Below, piece after piece: positions 6,063 to 7,432 of a stretch of DNA of 7,432 nucleotides. The notes under the pieces are model-generated. The model was not told where the DNA came from and did not search any database. It was given only the letters and a program-made list of their open reading frames with translations. Location: contig JAFWBZ010000024.1 in the NCBI GenBank assembly GCA_017537105.1, positions 1 through 7,432 on the forward strand, given 5' to 3'. Position 1 is the stretch's first letter, and each line of letters starts with the position of its first letter. Both the position numbers and the translations under genes were made by a program. The DNA comes from Clostridia bacterium. Its GTDB lineage: Bacteria; Bacillota; Clostridia; Christensenellales; Aristaeellaceae.

Positions 6063-6083
6063 GTGTTCTGCCGCGCCTTGCGG

Positions 6084-6554
6084 CTACCGGTCCTTTTCCG
6101 AGCCGATGAAGATGGTCTCCCCGTAGCCGATCAGGCCGGAGATGTTGTCCCGGATGGCCCGGGGGAACAGGTTGCGGCGCTGGATTTCACGGATGTCGAT
6201 CCACTCGAGGCCGATCTGGAAGCGGTCGGTCTCCGTGGGGGCCTTCTTGGGCTCCGGGCCCAGCTTGCAGAGGAAGATGAAGTAGATCTTGTGGGCGTTG
6301 GAGTCGTGCCGGCCCACGCTGATGCGCTCGTAGATGCCGGAGAGCCGAAGCGGCACGACCGTGTAGCCGGTCTCCTCCAGCAGCTCGCGTTTCACGGTCT
6401 CGTTCAGCATCTCGCCGGTGTGCTGACCGCCGCCGGGCAGCGCGTAGTACTCTCCGAACTTGGAGATGCATCGGTTGACCAGGATCTTGCCATCGTTGAC
6501 CACGATGGCCTTTGCGGAGTTGCGTACAGGCAAGGTTTCACACCCTCTCGTCAT
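6084..6554 (-). CDS. NUDIX hydrolase
   Basis: A 156-residue Nudix-fold pyrophosphohydrolase that would cleave a nucleoside diphosphate linked to another moiety, using divalent metal. The complete Nudix box G-x5-E-x7-REL-x-EE-x-G is present at residues 42-63 (G42, E48, R56, E57, E60, E61, G63), preceded by the typical ALPGGG. The N-terminal RNSAKAIVVNDGKILV is the usual first beta hairpin. The substrate cannot be read; an ADP-ribose or 8-oxo-dGTP type activity would be a guess. The start is uncertain: ATG at 6554 has no Shine-Dalgarno, whereas GAGAGGG at 6543-6549 stands nine bases before an in-frame TTG at 6533, giving a protein that begins MPVRNSAKA (149 residues). The gene has its own promoter and a strong terminator, so it is monocistronic, and it is divergent from the E2 gene. 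Confidence 0.94.
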   Translation of the reverse strand: MTRGCETLPVRNSAKAIVVNDGKILVNRCISKFGEYYALPGGGQHTGEMLNETVKRELLEETGYTVVPLRLSGIYERISVGRHDSNAHKIYFIFLCKLGPEPKKAPTETDRFQIGLEWIDIREIQRRNLFPRAIRDNISGLIGYGETIFIGSEKDR

Positions 6555-6634
6555 CGGAATCTGTCGACTACCGGCGCCGGGGAGGCGCGCATCGCGCGGG
6601 CATCCCGCGGTCCGGAGAGCAGCATATTGACATC

Positions 6635-6663
6635 ATTATACGATGAATTTGCGCTTTTTTCAA
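6635..6663 (-). promoter_or_regulatory. Sigma-A type promoter of the Nudix gene
   Basis: On the minus strand TTGAAA (6663-6658), a 17-base spacer and a perfect TATAAT (6640-6635) are present. Predicted initiation is near 6628, giving a GC-rich leader of 75-95 bases depending on the start codon. The leader includes a small hairpin, 6595-6600 with 6604-6609, and other GC-rich self-complementary patches. Confidence 0.85.
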
Positions 6664-6738
6664 TACGTGGGCGCAGCGTTTTCCGGATTCTTCCACATTC
6701 CGCTGCAAGCCGGGCGCGCGTTTTGCCGATCTTGACGA

Positions 6739-6770
6739 TTTACACCATTTTCAATGTAAAATATGGTAAA
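6739..6770. promoter_or_regulatory. Imperfect AT-rich dyad in the Nudix/E2 divergent control region
   Basis: Thirteen-base arms (6739-6751 and the complement of 6758-6770) match at 10 of 13 positions around a six-base centre; outer TTTAC/GTAAA and inner ATTTT/AAAAT are exact. It lies 26 bases upstream of the E2 -35 box. It could be an operator, or chance symmetry in AT-rich DNA; no known regulator is recognised. Confidence 0.35.
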
Positions 6771-6796
6771 AATAGTATGAATTTGACGTTGTTTCG

Positions 6797-6825
6797 TTGA
6801 ATGTTTCGGCGGAGAATGATACAAT
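6797..6825 (+). promoter_or_regulatory. Sigma-A type promoter of the E2 gene
   Basis: TTGAAT (6797-6802), a 17-base spacer and TACAAT (6820-6825) form a good promoter. Predicted initiation is near 6832, leaving a leader of about 52 bases. Immediately upstream, 6783-6796 (TTGACGTTGTTTCG) is an imperfect tandem copy of 6797-6808 (TTGAATGTTTCG), possibly an activator or repressor site. A weaker possible promoter, TTTACA-N17-TATGGT, lies at 6739-6767. Confidence 0.75.
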
Positions 6826-6883
6826 AGAAGGGAACCAGGCCCCTGCGCCTGAAATAGAAACAAACTGTACAGGGAGGATGCTT

Positions 6884-7432
6884 ATGGCTGTTGCTGTTAT
6901 CATGCCCAGGCAGGGCAACACCGTCGAGAGCTGTATCATTACCGAGTGGAAAAAGAAAGTCGGCGATCCCGTCGCCGTCGGAGACATCCTGTTTGCCTAC
7001 GAGACCGACAAGGCCGCGTTCGAGTGCGAGGCGGAGGTCGCCGGCACCCTGTTGAAAGTTCTGTATGAGGAGGGCGACGACGTGCCCTGCCTCGAAAACG
7101 TCTGCGTCATCGGCAATCCCGGCGAAAATCCGGATGCCGTTCTGGGCGGCTCTGCGGCCCCCGCAGCGGCGCCTGCCGCGGCTCCTGCTGCTGCGCCCGC
7201 TGCGCCTGCCGCGCCCGTTTCGCTGGATCCCGGCGAGTGCACGCCGGTGATCATGCCCCGCCAGGGCAACACGGTGGAGAGCTGCGTCATCACCGAGTGG
7301 CACAAGGCCGTGGGCGACGCCGTGGCCGTGGGCGACATCCTGTTCTCCTACGAGACGGACAAGGCTGCGTTCGACTGCGAGGCCGAGGTGCCCGGCACGC
7401 TGCTGGCGATCTTCGCCGAGGAGGGCGACGAC
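6884..7432 (+). CDS. Dihydrolipoamide acyltransferase (E2) N-terminal part with tandem lipoyl domains, cut by window end
   Basis: An open frame of 183 codons with no stop before the right edge. Residues about 2-80 form a lipoyl domain with lipoate-acceptor lysine K43 in ETDKAAF. A linker follows, Ala/Pro-only from 91 to 111; then a second lipoyl domain from about 121 has K160 in the same ETDKAAF. Across 60 aligned residues (7-66 and 124-183) 49 are identical. DKA, not the MKM of biotin carriers, indicates lipoate. Such N-terminal domains carry acyl groups between E1, E2 and E3 of pyruvate, branched-chain or acetoin dehydrogenase complexes. The catalytic domain should lie beyond the edge, but a multi-lipoyl E3 or separate carrier is not excluded. 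GGAGG at 6873-6877 is six bases before the chosen ATG; an in-frame ATG at 6878 touches the ribosome binding site and is unlikely. It probably leads an operon continuing rightward. Confidence 0.9.
   Translation, partial: MAVAVIMPRQGNTVESCIITEWKKKVGDPVAVGDILFAYETDKAAFECEAEVAGTLLKVLYEEGDDVPCLENVCVIGNPGENPDAVLGGSAAPAAAPAAAPAAAPAAPAAPVSLDPGECTPVIMPRQGNTVESCVITEWHKAVGDAVAVGDILFSYETDKAAFDCEAEVPGTLLAIFAEEGDD
6902..7432 (+). repeat. Internal duplication encoding two near-identical lipoyl domains
   Basis: The segment from 6902 recurs from 7253 at an in-frame offset of 351 bases (117 codons), separated by the Ala/Pro linker encoded around 7151-7216. The proteins differ at 11 of 60 positions, and many synonymous third positions also differ, so the duplication is not very recent. 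The second copy is cut by the window end. Confidence 0.85.

Noticed and set aside
5901..6800. A 299-codon plus-strand open frame across the Nudix gene
   Set aside because: It crosses the Nudix terminator, its gene and its promoter, and its protein resembles no family; the Nudix box on the other strand is unambiguous.
7151..7216. GC-rich repetitive tract that might be a microsatellite or recombination site
   Set aside because: It encodes the Ala/Pro linker in frame with varied codons, the usual flexible linker between lipoyl domains.
6740..7303. A minus-strand open frame opposite the E2 gene
   Set aside because: It is antisense to two recognisable lipoyl domains and crosses the E2 promoter.
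6902..7432. Biotin carrier domain, given the nearby biotin ligase
   Set aside because: The acceptor motif is ETDKA, the lipoyl type, and not the (A/V)MKM of biotinylated domains.

Overview
The window is GC-rich, protein-dense bacterial chromosome. The gene set (YegS/DgkB-type lipid kinase, QueH, birA-bioY, DegV, hemolysin III, Nudix, a lipoyl-domain E2), the strong Shine-Dalgarno sites, and the AT-rich sigma-A type promoters standing out of GC-rich coding DNA suggest a high-GC Clostridia-type Firmicute, probably gut-associated. That assignment is inference. No rRNA, tRNA, CRISPR, phage or insertion-sequence feature is visible.

Layout. Positions 4-3249, plus strand: a lipid kinase overlaps queH by 4 bases. 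Then comes a regulatory gap holding a probable BirA operator, a promoter and a hairpin over the ribosome binding site, followed by birA and bioY in one transcription unit. A GC-rich hairpin at 3276-3304 ends this group and also serves the convergent genes from the right. Positions 3321-4889, minus strand: hlyIII followed 3-12 bases later by a degV-family gene, both read from a near-consensus promoter whose -10 box lies inside a long palindrome (4928-4968). Positions 5041-5745, minus strand: an unrecognised secreted protein with its own consensus promoter and a structured leader. Positions 5858-6020 hold no gene I can support. Positions 6084-6554, minus strand: a Nudix hydrolase with its own promoter and a clear terminator. 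Positions 6555-6883 are the divergent control region. Position 6884 to the right edge, plus strand: the start of a dihydrolipoamide acyltransferase with two nearly identical lipoyl domains, cut by the window end.

How the genes fit together. birA and bioY form a biotin-sensing and uptake unit: BirA biotinylates carrier proteins and probably represses its own operon when biotin is plentiful, while BioY is the biotin-binding part of an ECF transporter. DegV (fatty-acid binding) and hemolysin III (PAQR-type membrane protein) are co-transcribed and both point to membrane lipids. The E2 probably opens a 2-oxoacid or acetoin dehydrogenase operon continuing off the right edge.

The most interesting signals are non-coding. 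At both birA and hlyIII the promoter is placed so that only read-through RNA from upstream, not RNA started at the gene's own promoter, can fold a long hairpin. At birA this hairpin would bury the ribosome binding site; at hlyIII it could act as a terminator or, as DNA, an operator. The leader of the secreted protein has two mutually exclusive stems just upstream of its ribosome binding site. I see no clearly novel multi-gene system.
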